Positions 30,820-38,616 of a DNA stretch of 64,000 bases are shown here, piece after piece. Made by a program: the position numbers and the translations under genes. The stretch is from positions 744,001 through 808,000 of the forward strand of contig NZ_JAOPFX010000001.1 of NCBI RefSeq assembly GCF_025515205.1. Direction: 5' to 3'. Source of the DNA: Microbacterium fluvii. GTDB lineage: Bacteria; Actinomycetota; Actinomycetes; Actinomycetales; Microbacteriaceae. Within the stretch, counting starts at the first letter, position 1. Each line of letters opens with the position of its first letter. Below the pieces are notes generated by a model. That model worked only from the letters and a program-made list of their open reading frames with translations. It did no database searches and was not told the origin of the DNA.

Positions 30820-31848
30820 TCAGCCCCGCGTGCTCTGCCATCCGAGGGCGGGAGCGACGTGGGTCGAGAACGACTCGACCAGGCGCAGGTTGAACTCCAC
30901 GCCCAACTGGCTCGGGATGGTGAGCATGAGCGTGTCGGCCGACATGACGGCGGCGTCCTGCAGCAGCTGCTCGACGAGAACGTCGGGCTCGGCGGCGTAG
31001 GTCTTGCCGAACGTCGAGCGGAAGCCGTCGATGTAGCCGATGCCGTCGCCCTCGCCGCTGCGGCCGAAGTACATGGCGTCTTCGGCGGTCACGATCGGGA
31101 AGATCGACCGGCTCACCGAGGTGCGCGGCTCGCCCGCGTGCCCGGCCTCGCGCCAGGCCGCCCGGAACGCGTCGAGCTGCTCCGCCTGCAGGATGTCGAA
31201 CGGGCGGCCGTCGGCTTCGGTGAGCAGGGTCGACGACATCAGGTTGACGCCCGTGCGACCTGCCCACTCCGCCGTCTCACGGGTGCCGGCGCCCCACCAC
31301 ACCCGCGAGCGCAGGCCGGGCGACTGCGGCTCGACGCGCGCCCTGCCGCTCACGCCCCCGAAGGGGCTGTTCGGGTCGCCGTCGGCGAGGCCCTCGCCGT
31401 CGATCGCACGCAGGAACAGATCGAAGTGCTCGCGGGCGAGGTCGGCTCCGCGCACATCCTCTGCGCCGGTGTAGCCGAAGGCCTCGTAGCCGCGCACGAC
31501 CGTCTCGGGTGAGCCACGGCTCACGCCCAGGGCGAGCCGTCCCTCGCTGATGAGGTCGACCGCGGCGGCCTCCTCCGCGAGATACAGCGGGTTCTCGTAG
31601 CGCATGTCGATGACGCCCGTGCCCATCTCGATGCGCTCGGTCGTGGCGGCGATGGCCGCCAGCAGCGGCATCGGCGACGACTGCTGCCTGGCGAAGTGGT
31701 GCACGCGGAAGTAGATGCCGTTCGCGCCGAGGTCGTCCATGCCCTGCGCCAGGTCGATCGCCTGGCGCATCGAGTCACCGGCCGTCAGCTGCCTGCCGCC
31801 GCCGAGGGGGCCGTAGTGTCCGAACGAGAGTGTTCCGAAGCGTCGCAT
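30820..31848 (-). CDS. LLM class flavin-dependent oxidoreductase
   Basis: A 342-residue luciferase-like monooxygenase, a TIM-barrel enzyme that uses reduced FMN or F420. Typical text includes [52 protein letters not shown] (parts near residues 45-100), [10 protein letters not shown] and [13 protein letters not shown]. The substrate cannot be told. It is single, with a possible redox link only by position next to DoxX/HxlR. The ATG at 31848 was chosen since the barrel's first strand ([15 protein letters not shown]) begins right there; an in-frame ATG 42 nt upstream exists. It diverges from the rhodanese gene. Confidence 0.88.
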   Translation of the reverse strand: MRRFGTLSFGHYGPLGGGRQLTAGDSMRQAIDLAQGMDDLGANGIYFRVHHFARQQSSPMPLLAAIAATTERIEMGTGVIDMRYENPLYLAEEAAAVDLISEGRLALGVSRGSPETVVRGYEAFGYTGAEDVRGADLAREHFDLFLRAIDGEGLADGDPNSPFGGVSGRARVEPQSPGLRSRVWWGAGTRETAEWAGRTGVNLMSSTLLTEADGRPFDILQAEQLDAFRAAWREAGHAGEPRTSVSRSIFPIVTAEDAMYFGRSGEGDGIGYIDGFRSTFGKTYAAEPDVLVEQLLQDAAVMSADTLMLTIPSQLGVEFNLRLVESFSTHVAPALGWQSTRG

Positions 31849-31869
31849 GCCCGGTGCAACGCCGCGGCG

Positions 31870-31899
31870 GCAGCATCCATTCCTCTGCATGGATGCTGC
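31870..31899. repeat. 11-bp perfect inverted repeat in a divergent promoter
   Basis: GCAGCATCCAT (31870-31880) and ATGGATGCTGC (31889-31899) are exact reverse complements around an 8-base loop. It sits in the 71-bp gap between the divergent LLM and TrhO-like genes and contains GGATGC on both strands. Could be an operator, or a hairpin of the dispersed GGATGC type. Confidence 0.6.
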
Positions 31900-31906
31900 G
31901 CCGCCG

Positions 31907-31912
31907 TAGTCT
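31907..31912 (+). promoter_or_regulatory. Candidate -10 box of a leaderless transcript (TrhO-like gene)
   Basis: TAGTCT ends 7 nt before the GTG at 31920. The GGAGGG immediately before the GTG is too close to act as a normal Shine-Dalgarno site, so a leaderless start fits better. Confidence 0.45.
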
Positions 31913-31919
31913 GGAGGGC

Positions 31920-32654
31920 GTGTTCGAGTCCGTGCTCAATGTCGCCGCCTACCTGTTCACGAGGGTCGACGACCCCGCGGCGCTGCGCACGCCGCTGCGC
32001 GAGCGCGCCCTCGCCGGCGGACTCAAGGGCACCATCATCCTCGCCGAGGAGGGGATCAACCTCTTTCTCGCGGGTGACCCGTCCGCGCTGCGCGGCTTCG
32101 TCGACGACCTGCGCGCCGATGCGCGCTTCGCGGCACTCGCCACGAAGGAGAGCTGGTCGCAGGAGCAGCCGTTCGGCCGGATGCTCGTGAAGGTCAAGCG
32201 CGAGATCATCCGCATGGACCACCCTCAGATCCGGCCCGCTGCCGGCCGCGCGCCGGCGGTGAGTCCCGCGACGCTCCGGCGCTGGCTCGACACCGGTCGG
32301 GACGACGAGGGGCGCGAGGTCGTGCTGCTCGACACCCGCAACGCCTTCGAGGTCGACTACGGCACGTTCGACGGTGCGCTGGACTGGCGCATCGAGCGGT
32401 TCACCGAGTTTCCGCAGGCCGCTCGCGACCACCGTGCGCAGCTCGATGACAAGACGGTGGTCAGCTTCTGCACCGGCGGCATCCGCTGCGAGAAGGCGGC
32501 GCTGCATCTGCGCGAGCAGGGTGTGCAGGCCTGGCAGCTCGACGGCGGCATCCTGGGATACTTCGAGCAGGTCGGCGGCGCGCACTTCACCGGCGACTGC
32601 TTCGTCTTCGACGAGCGCGAGGCGCTGGGCGCCGACCTGGCGGCGCGCGCATGA
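31920..32654 (+). CDS. Rhodanese-related tRNA uridine hydroxylase, TrhO/UPF0176 family
   Basis: A 244-residue protein with the two-part TrhO layout. Residues about 1-95 are an acylphosphatase-like domain (NVAAYLFTRVDDP, LKGTIILAEEGINLFLAG), and residues about 115-225 a rhodanese domain with VVLLDTRNAFEVDYGTFDGA and the active-site loop SFCTGGIRCEKA (Cys184). E. coli TrhO makes 5-hydroxyuridine at tRNA position 34 using prephenate-independent oxygen chemistry. The N-terminal part here is slightly short of the E. coli form. The stop overlaps the next gene by 4 bp. Confidence 0.87.
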   Translation: MFESVLNVAAYLFTRVDDPAALRTPLRERALAGGLKGTIILAEEGINLFLAGDPSALRGFVDDLRADARFAALATKESWSQEQPFGRMLVKVKREIIRMDHPQIRPAAGRAPAVSPATLRRWLDTGRDDEGREVVLLDTRNAFEVDYGTFDGALDWRIERFTEFPQAARDHRAQLDDKTVVSFCTGGIRCEKAALHLREQGVQAWQLDGGILGYFEQVGGAHFTGDCFVFDEREALGADLAARA

Positions 32655-33022
32655 AGTGGCACGCAGCGCTCGGGCTCGACGCGGTGCTCGTCGTGGTCTT
32701 CGCCGCGATCGGTCGCGCCAGTCACGGCGAGGGGGTGTTCGACGGGCTCTGGGTCACCGCGTGGCCGTTCCTCGCCGGTCTTGTGGTCGGCTGGCTCCTC
32801 ACGTTCGCGTGGCGCGCCCCCGTCGCGCTGCTTCGCACAGGGCTCGGTGTCTGGGCGGCGACCCTCGTCGGCGGCATGCTGCTGCGCGCCGTCTCTGGCC
32901 AGGGCGTGCAGGTCGCCTTCGTCATCGTCGCCGCCGTCGTGCTGGCGCTGTTCCTGATCGGCTGGCGGGCCGTCGCGCGCCTCATCGTCTCGCGGCGCAG
33001 CGAGGGCCGCGCCGCCCACTGA
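32651..33022 (+). CDS. DUF3054 membrane protein
   Basis: A 123-residue protein with four hydrophobic segments. It matches DUF3054 wording: LDAVLVVVFAAIGRASHGEGV, then LWVTAWPFLAGLVVGWLL and TLVGGMLLRAVSGQGVQVAFVIVAAVVLALFLIGWR. Function is unknown; it is common in actinobacteria. It overlaps the TrhO-like gene by 4 bp (ATGA), so the two are co-translated. It ends 54 bp before the bifunctional nuclease gene, which has its own likely promoter. Confidence 0.85.
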   Translation: MKWHAALGLDAVLVVVFAAIGRASHGEGVFDGLWVTAWPFLAGLVVGWLLTFAWRAPVALLRTGLGVWAATLVGGMLLRAVSGQGVQVAFVIVAAVVLALFLIGWRAVARLIVSRRSEGRAAH

Positions 33023-33076
33023 CCGCGAGGCGCGTTCCGTGCCTACCATGGACAGACGCCCACGAGGGGAGTCGCC

Positions 33077-33574
33077 ATGGTGCAGGTGCGCGTTGCCGGG
33101 GTCGCACTCGACCAGACCGGCCAGCACGTCGTGCTGCTCAAGCCCGTCGACGAGATCCCCGGCGAGGGCCGCGTGCTGCCGATCTGGATCGGCCAGCTCG
33201 AGTCGACCTCGATCCTCGTCGCGATCGAGGGCGCCGAGGTTCCGCGCCCGCTCGCGCACGACCTCATGCGATCGATGCTCGATTCGCTCGGCGCGGAGCT
33301 GATCCGCGCCGAGGTCACTCGCATCGACGACGGCACGTTCTACGCCGAGCTGACCGTGCGCACCGCCGACGGCGTCGTGGCCATCGACTCGCGACCGTCG
33401 GATGCCGTCGCCCTCGCCGCCCGCGTCGGTGCGCCCCTCCACGTGGCACAGGCCGTGCTCGACGAAGCCGGGGTTCCCGACGTGCTCACCGACGCCGGCG
33501 AGGAGGCCGCGAACAGCATGAGCGAGTTCAAGGAGTTCCTCGACGACGTCGAACCCGAGGACTTCAACGGCTGA
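33077..33574 (+). CDS. Bifunctional nuclease family protein (DUF151)
   Basis: A 165-residue protein of the BFN/DUF151 family, named after a plant DNase/RNase. The core reads VLPIWIGQLESTSILVAIEGAEVPRPLAHDLM, then GTFYAELTV and the hallmark DSRPSDAVALAARVGAPL. The last 25 residues are acidic (FKEFLDDVEPEDFNG). GAGGGGAGT precedes the ATG as a ribosome-binding site, and TACCAT near 33045 may be the -10 box of a leadered transcript. The actual nuclease role in bacteria is poorly known. It converges with a small DUF2510 gene 4 bp away. Confidence 0.9.
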   Translation: MVQVRVAGVALDQTGQHVVLLKPVDEIPGEGRVLPIWIGQLESTSILVAIEGAEVPRPLAHDLMRSMLDSLGAELIRAEVTRIDDGTFYAELTVRTADGVVAIDSRPSDAVALAARVGAPLHVAQAVLDEAGVPDVLTDAGEEAANSMSEFKEFLDDVEPEDFNG

Positions 33575-33578
33575 CGGG

Positions 33579-33758
33579 TCAGCTCGCCAGATCGAAGTCC
33601 GGCAGCTCCGGCAGGGCCGCACCGGGGAACGCACCCACCGCCGGCGCCGTGTGCATCGTCCAGTCCTGCCCGTCCCAGTAGCGCAATGCCCCAGCATCCT
33701 GCGCGTCCTGATACCAACCCGCCGGCCACGCCGCGGGCGTACTCCACGTACCGCTCAT
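33579..33758 (-). CDS. Small DUF2510 domain protein
   Basis: A 59-residue protein that is little more than one DUF2510 unit: WPAGWYQDAQDAGALRYWDGQDWTMHTAP, the W-x-x-GWY-x-D...RYWDG-x-xWT pattern. In other actinobacteria this domain forms the cytoplasmic front part of membrane proteins, but here no membrane segment follows; the tail is just FPGAALPELPDFDLAS. The ATG at 33758 is backed by GGGGAGAGG directly upstream, so the short form is preferred over longer in-frame options. It could be a decayed remainder of a larger protein. The 127 bp before FUSC hold nothing recognised. Confidence 0.65.
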   Translation of the reverse strand: MSGTWSTPAAWPAGWYQDAQDAGALRYWDGQDWTMHTAPAVGAFPGAALPELPDFDLAS

Positions 33759-33885
33759 ACCTCTCCCCAGATGAGTGAACGCTGTCTTGTCGACCGTCGC
33801 CGTGCTCCCCATATCGCCCGGCGCCGCGTTCCCCGATCCGCGGTGGTGGACAGACTCTATCGGTACCTGCGCCACCGTGCGCAAG

Positions 33886-34911
33886 TCACTTCTGCTGCAT
33901 CTCTTCGTGCACCCGTCGCAGGTCTTCCAGCAGCGACCCCACCAGCACCCACTGTGCGGGAGGGCGCAGCACCTGCAGCGGCGTCGTGAGGGCGGGGACG
34001 GGGGCCGTGTCGAGGGCGGGCTCGGGGGCGGCGCCGCCCGTGTGCCGCCGCACGTCGTGCGCCGCGCGGTGCAGCTGCTCGGCGATCGCCCGCACCGAGG
34101 GCTCTGCCGCAAGACCCGGCTCGTACCGGTCGTAGACGGCGCGCGTCATGCCGATCACCTGGGTCACCACGGGCGACAGCCGCTCCACCGCCGCGCGCAG
34201 CGCGTGCAGCTCCGCGCGGCGGCTGCCGCCGCGCGGATTGAGGGTGAGCGACTCCTCAGCGGCCGAGATCGCCTGCTCGGCGCCGTCCCGCATCGGCCGC
34301 ATGAGTCGCGCCTGCAGCATGAGTTCTTCGAGCTGTGCGGGGGACTGCTCGCTCTTCAGGGCGATCGCGAGGCGGTCGAGCGATGCCGCGAGCTCCCGGC
34401 CGAGCACACCGGTGCGCTGACGGGCAGGGGCCAGCTGCACCGGCGGAACGACGACGGCGTTCACGACGATGCCCATCACCGCCCCGATCAGGGTCTCGAG
34501 GATGCGGTCGAGCGCGTAGCCGGGGGTGGAGGTGCCGAGCACGAGCACCAGCAGCGCACTGATGGCCACTTGATTCGACGTTCCCGGCGTCATCCGCAGC
34601 GCCCATGCCATCAGTAGCGCGAGTGCCAGCGCGACCAGCACGACCCACGACGCGTCGCCGAAGACCAGGCCAAGGCCCGAGGCGATCGCGACGCCGACGA
34701 TGACGCCGACGCTGCGCTCGACGGCCTTCGCGAGCGACTGGTTGACACTGGGCTGCACCACCAGCAGCGCCGCGATGGCCGCGAACACGGGCGGCGCACC
34801 GCCGACGATCCAGCCGGCGACGATCCACGCCGCCGCGGTGGCGATGATCGACTTCGCCACTTGCAGCAGCGGGGTGCGGGCGGGCGCGCGCAGCGCCGAG
34901 GTCATGCGCAT
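33886..34911 (-). CDS. FUSC family aromatic-acid-exporter-like membrane protein
   Basis: A 341-residue protein. Residues about 15-160 hold five or six membrane segments with the FUSC/ArAE pattern (AIAALLVVQPSVNQSLAKAVERSVGVIVGVAIA, then TPGTSNQVAISALLVLVLG). Residues about 165-340 form a cytoplasmic helical part rich in Leu/Arg/Glu, ending EDLRRVHEEMQQK. Related proteins export aromatic acids or phosphorylated compounds, but the substrate here is unknown. The ATG at 34911 is favoured because TAGCGT ends 6 nt upstream, another leaderless pattern. It follows the Mrr-like membrane gene on the same strand by 9 bp. Confidence 0.83.
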   Translation of the reverse strand: MRMTSALRAPARTPLLQVAKSIIATAAAWIVAGWIVGGAPPVFAAIAALLVVQPSVNQSLAKAVERSVGVIVGVAIASGLGLVFGDASWVVLVALALALLMAWALRMTPGTSNQVAISALLVLVLGTSTPGYALDRILETLIGAVMGIVVNAVVVPPVQLAPARQRTGVLGRELAASLDRLAIALKSEQSPAQLEELMLQARLMRPMRDGAEQAISAAEESLTLNPRGGSRRAELHALRAAVERLSPVVTQVIGMTRAVYDRYEPGLAAEPSVRAIAEQLHRAAHDVRRHTGGAAPEPALDTAPVPALTTPLQVLRPPAQWVLVGSLLEDLRRVHEEMQQK

Positions 34912-34917
34912 GTATCC

Positions 34918-34923
34918 ACGCTA
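34918..34923 (-). promoter_or_regulatory. Candidate -10 box of a leaderless transcript (FUSC protein)
   Basis: On the minus strand TAGCGT ends 6 nt before the ATG at 34911. The box overlaps the stop of the upstream membrane gene. Confidence 0.4.
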
Positions 34924-35814
34924 CGGCGCGGTGACCGCCTGGGCGGGGCTGCGCCGCGCGGCCTTCATCACCTCGCGCCCTTCCAGGTTCGCGCCGTGCA
35001 GGGATCCTGCCACCGCATCCATCACGAGCACCGCGATCCCTGCACGGTCGGCGAAGAGGGTGACCCCCTCGCCGGGCGCGGAGGTGAAGAAGGCGATGCC
35101 TCGGGCGTGCGGGTGGGCGGCGACCGCGCCGGCGAGTTCTCGCACGGATGCGGCGGCGTCTTCGTCGCGGCCGGTCACCCGCGCCAGGCAGGGGCCGAAC
35201 CGGATGTCGATGCCGTCGACGCGCACGGGGCTGATCGCGGGCGCGAAGCCGAGGTGGCGCAGCCATGCCGAGGCGAGTTCGACGGCGCCGCGCTCGGAGA
35301 TGCCGTAGGTCTGCGGGCCCGGCGCGGGCGGCAGGTTGCCGAAGGTGCGGGCGGCGATGCGGCGGTTGTCGACCCGCAGCAGCGCCTCGCGAAGAGCCAG
35401 GGCGTGATGGTCGGCGAGGAGCGAGATGCGCCTGCGGGCTGCGATGGTGCGGCTGATGGCATTGCCGATGATGGCGATCACGACGCCGAGCACGGCGACC
35501 AGCCACGTCACCGCGGCGATCGCCAGCGTCTGGGCCGAGAGAACGGGAAGCGCGACACCCGCGTCGGGCAGCCACATCCACAGGCCCACGGCGGCGATCC
35601 CGGCGAGGGCGACCACGATGCACACGACCATGACCGCGATCCACAGGCGCTGTGCGTTGGAGCGGCGCACCGCGTGAGCGCGCAGCCACGCCGTGAGGTC
35701 ATCGGAGATGCGCTGCACGACGACTTCGTCCGGGTCCCAGATCGTCGCGTGCTCTTCACCCAGGCGTGCACCACGATGACGCGCCTCGTCGGCGGTGGGC
35801 AGCCCCAGCGGCAT
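34921..35814 (-). CDS. Membrane protein with degenerate Mrr-like restriction endonuclease domain
   Basis: A 297-residue protein not assigned to a named family by eye. Two membrane segments lie at about 58-84 (LWIAVMVVCIVVALAGIAAV) and 95-118. The C-terminal part follows the Mrr_cat order: AVELASAWLRHLGFAPAISP, DGIDIRFGP, CLARVTG, VRELAGAVAAHPHARGIAFFTSA and AGIAVLVMDA. In true Mrr enzymes the third block is Q-x-K; here it is A-R-V-T-G, so cleavage activity is probably lost. It may bind DNA or another partner at the membrane. GGGGAGGAG precedes the ATG. Followed by FUSC on the same strand. Confidence 0.6.
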   Translation of the reverse strand: MPLGLPTADEARHRGARLGEEHATIWDPDEVVVQRISDDLTAWLRAHAVRRSNAQRLWIAVMVVCIVVALAGIAAVGLWMWLPDAGVALPVLSAQTLAIAAVTWLVAVLGVVIAIIGNAISRTIAARRRISLLADHHALALREALLRVDNRRIAARTFGNLPPAPGPQTYGISERGAVELASAWLRHLGFAPAISPVRVDGIDIRFGPCLARVTGRDEDAAASVRELAGAVAAHPHARGIAFFTSAPGEGVTLFADRAGIAVLVMDAVAGSLHGANLEGREVMKAARRSPAQAVTAP

Positions 35815-35907
35815 GAGCGCTCCTCCCCAGGTGTGTCGCGCGTGGTCATTCTGACATGGTCCTCGCGCGCGGGGCGGCATCGGCACGGGGCGGCGCGCGC
35901 TGTCACC

Positions 35908-35913
35908 TAGGGT
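35908..35913 (+). promoter_or_regulatory. Candidate -10 box upstream of the FtsX permease operon
   Basis: TAGGGT ends 7 nt before an ATG at 35921 that opens a 6-codon frame, not the permease itself. The permease GTG is 17 nt further on with AAGGAG as its own ribosome-binding site. Confidence 0.45.
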
Positions 35914-35920
35914 GGAGGCC

Positions 35921-35941
35921 ATGCGAAGGAGCGGTGTGTGA
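35921..35941 (+). CDS. Putative 6-residue leader peptide coupled to the FtsX permease
   Basis: ATG-CGA-AGG-AGC-GGT-GTG-TGA encodes MRRSGV. It begins 7 nt after a likely -10 box, in leaderless position, and its TGA overlaps the GTG start of the permease (GTGA). The ribosome-binding site of the permease lies within it. Terminating ribosomes could restart at the permease. Whether the peptide is made is unknown; it may be chance. Confidence 0.35.
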   Translation: MRRSGV

Positions 35942-38616
35942 TCGGAGGGCCCCGGTTCGCGCTCGCCCGCGCACGTGCCGCCCTGCCTGCACTGCTCGCG
36001 CTCACCGTGGTCTCCACGCTCGCCGCGGCGCTGACGGTCGGCGCCGCAGCGAGCGTGCGATCGCTCGAGGCGCGCGAGGTGCGCACCGCCGTCTCCGCCC
36101 TGTCGGCCGACCGCGGCCGAGTGGTCGTGTCGACCGAAGAGGGCGAGCCCACCGCGGCCGTGCTCGACGCCGTGCGCGGCGTGCTCGCGCAGCACGGCGT
36201 CGAGAATGCCGTCACGGCGACAGTCGAGGGCGACGGCATCGTGGTCGCCCCCGATGTCGGGGCGATCACGGCAGACGACCTCTCCGGGCTCGGCGATGCG
36301 CTCGGCGAGCTCAAGAGCGCCGTCGATGACGTCACCGACGCGCGCGTGCAGGTCGACGGCGGCCTCGGCTCGGCACTCGACTCGATCGCCGAGAGCGTGC
36401 GCGTGCGCCGAGGGCCGACGCTCGTGGCGATCGGGATGCTGGCGCTGCTGGTGTCGGTCGTGATGGGCGCGGTGGCCGTCGAGCCCGTGCGGGCCCGGCA
36501 TGCCGAGACGCTGCTGCTGCGTGCCCGCGGCGCACGCACGCGCGCGCTGGCGGCGCTGGCCGGCGCCGAGGCCGTCGTCGTGGCCGGCGTGGGCGGTCTG
36601 GTCGGGGCGGGGCTGGCGACCGCGATCCCCGCGGCGCTCGGCGGCGTGCTGACGGTCGTCGCCGCTCCGCCGCTGATCGCCCTCGCGACAGCCGGTGCGC
36701 TCGCGCTGGTGGCGGCGGTCAGCGCCGCCGTGGCCACCGGTCGCAGCGCCGACCGCCGCTCGACACGGGCCGAGACCGCCACGCTCGTGAGCGTCGCGGT
36801 CGTGCTCGGAGTCGTCACGGTGCTCGCCGCCTGGCGGTTCGCCGAGGCCGGCACGCCGGTGGACTCCGCCGGGGTCATCGACCCGCTCGTCGCTCTGGCG
36901 CCGGCGCTCGTGCTGCTGCTCGCGGCGCTGGTGGCGGTGCTGATGACGACCCCGATCGCCCGGCTGATCTCGGCCGGCCTTCGCACGACGCGCGGCGTGA
37001 CGCCGATCACGCCGCTGCGACTGGGCAGCAGGCGCCCCGCGCGGCACGCCCTGCCGATCACGCTCGTCGCGCTCGCGGTGGGCTCTTCGCTGGTGGCCGT
37101 CTCGTACGCCGCAGGCGTGGCGCACCTGGGAGACGCGCCGGAGGCGCTGCGGGTCGGGGCGGACGTGCGGATCACGACGATCCCCGACGATGTGGGGGCC
37201 GCCGACGTCGCGGCGGCCGCCGAGCCGAAGGACGCCGCGATGCCCGCCCGGTCGCTCGTCGTGAGGGGATCCGACAGCCGCATCCCGCTCATCGCCGCGC
37301 AGGCGGCGCAGCTGGGCGACGTCATGCTCGACGCCGGCGGAGCGATCGATCCGGTGGCGATCTCCGACGCCGTCGCGCCCGCTCATCTCGGCATCCCGCT
37401 AACGGGTGCCGACCTCACTCTCACCGTGGAGTCGGAGCCGCAGCAGATGCTGGTCGACGACACGGGCGCACTCGCGCAGCCGTACCCGCTGGACGTGCGT
37501 GTGGCCGTGGCCGATGCCGACGGGGAGCTGCACTGGTTCGCCTTCGGCACGGCCGACATGACGACGGTCGAGAACGACGACGGCAGCACCATGACCAGCT
37601 GGGACGTGCACGCCGAGGTCACCGAGCAGCTCGACCTCGGCGAGGGGGAGTGGTCGCTCGCGGCGATCACGACCCAGCCCTACGACTGGTTCGCCCCTGA
37701 GCAGGGAGCGGTGATCACGGCGACCAGCGGTGGTCAGACCGTCGACCTCGCGGGCTTCACCGCGGCACCCGGCACGCCGGGTCAGGTGGAGGCGGCCGGC
37801 GACGGGGTGCGCATCGTCGCCGTCTCGGACGACCGCGACCGCCAGCCCACCCGCGCCCTCGCCCCCGAGACGCCGGCGTCCGCGCCGGTCGTGATCACCC
37901 GGGCTCTGGCCGACTCGATGGGCCTCGCCGAGGGCGACGCGCTCTCGCTCGACATCGACCAGCCGCGGTTCGCCGTCGACGCGGTCGTGGCGGCGGTGGT
38001 CGCGGTGCTGCCCGGCACCCCCGCAGGCGAAGGAATGGTCGTCGACTTCGGCACGCTGTCGCTGCTGTCACCGGTCGAGCTCGTCGCGAACCAGGTGTGG
38101 GTCTCGTCGGCAGACCCGGATGCCGCGGCCACCGCCGTGCAGGCGGCCTTCCCCGAACCGGTGGTGCTCGTGGCCGACCCCCGCGCCGGCAGCAGCGCCG
38201 CAGGCACCACGGTCGCCTTCGCGGTCACCGCCGTCGGTGCGCTCATGCTCGCCGCCGCCGTGTTGGTGCTGCGCCGCACGCGCACCCGCGCCGACTCGCA
38301 CGAGCTCGCCCTGCTCGCGGTGCTGGGGCTCGGTCGCCGGCGCGCCGCCCGGCTGCGCGCCGGCGAGGATCTCTTCGCGCTGCTGGCCGGCGCTGCGGCG
38401 GGGGCGCTCGCCGGTCTGTTCACGGCGTGGCTCGTCGTGCCCTCGCTCGTGCGCGCCGCCTACGGAACCATCCCGGACGCCTACCCCGTCGAGCTGATCG
38501 TGCCGTGGGGTGCGGTGGCCGCATCCGTCGCGCTCATCGTCGCGATCGGGGCCGTCGTCGTGCTGACCGTGCGGGTGCCGTCGCGGCTCGCGCCCCTGCT
38601 GCGGGAGGACGAATGA
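35938..38616 (+). CDS. FtsX-type ABC transporter permease (large, 892 aa)
   Basis: A large membrane protein with an N-terminal signal-anchor segment, an exported domain (about 35-155), and FtsX-like membrane segments around 160-360. A second large exported domain lies at about 380-745, and FtsX segments at the C-terminus (VAFAVTAVGALMLAAAVLVLRR, then LLALGLGRRRAARLRAGEDL-like text). It resembles MacB/LolC-type permeases with two FtsX blocks, as found in actinobacterial lipoprotein or antimicrobial-peptide systems. The TGA overlaps the next permease's ATG. With the second permease and the two ATPases it forms one exporter or mechanotransmission complex; substrate unknown. GTG start, with AAGGAG at a proper distance. 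Confidence 0.82.
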   Translation: MIGGPRFALARARAALPALLALTVVSTLAAALTVGAAASVRSLEAREVRTAVSALSADRGRVVVSTEEGEPTAAVLDAVRGVLAQHGVENAVTATVEGDGIVVAPDVGAITADDLSGLGDALGELKSAVDDVTDARVQVDGGLGSALDSIAESVRVRRGPTLVAIGMLALLVSVVMGAVAVEPVRARHAETLLLRARGARTRALAALAGAEAVVVAGVGGLVGAGLATAIPAALGGVLTVVAAPPLIALATAGALALVAAVSAAVATGRSADRRSTRAETATLVSVAVVLGVVTVLAAWRFAEAGTPVDSAGVIDPLVALAPALVLLLAALVAVLMTTPIARLISAGLRTTRGVTPITPLRLGSRRPARHALPITLVALAVGSSLVAVSYAAGVAHLGDAPEALRVGADVRITTIPDDVGAADVAAAAEPKDAAMPARSLVVRGSDSRIPLIAAQAAQLGDVMLDAGGAIDPVAISDAVAPAHLGIPLTGADLTLTVESEPQQMLVDDTGALAQPYPLDVRVAVADADGELHWFAFGTADMTTVENDDGSTMTSWDVHAEVTEQLDLGEGEWSLAAITTQPYDWFAPEQGAVITATSGGQTVDLAGFTAAPGTPGQVEAAGDGVRIVAVSDDRDRQPTRALAPETPASAPVVITRALADSMGLAEGDALSLDIDQPRFAVDAVVAAVVAVLPGTPAGEGMVVDFGTLSLLSPVELVANQVWVSSADPDAAATAVQAAFPEPVVLVADPRAGSSAAGTTVAFAVTAVGALMLAAAVLVLRRTRTRADSHELALLAVLGLGRRRAARLRAGEDLFALLAGAAAGALAGLFTAWLVVPSLVRAAYGTIPDAYPVELIVPWGAVAASVALIVAIGAVVVLTVRVPSRLAPLLREDE

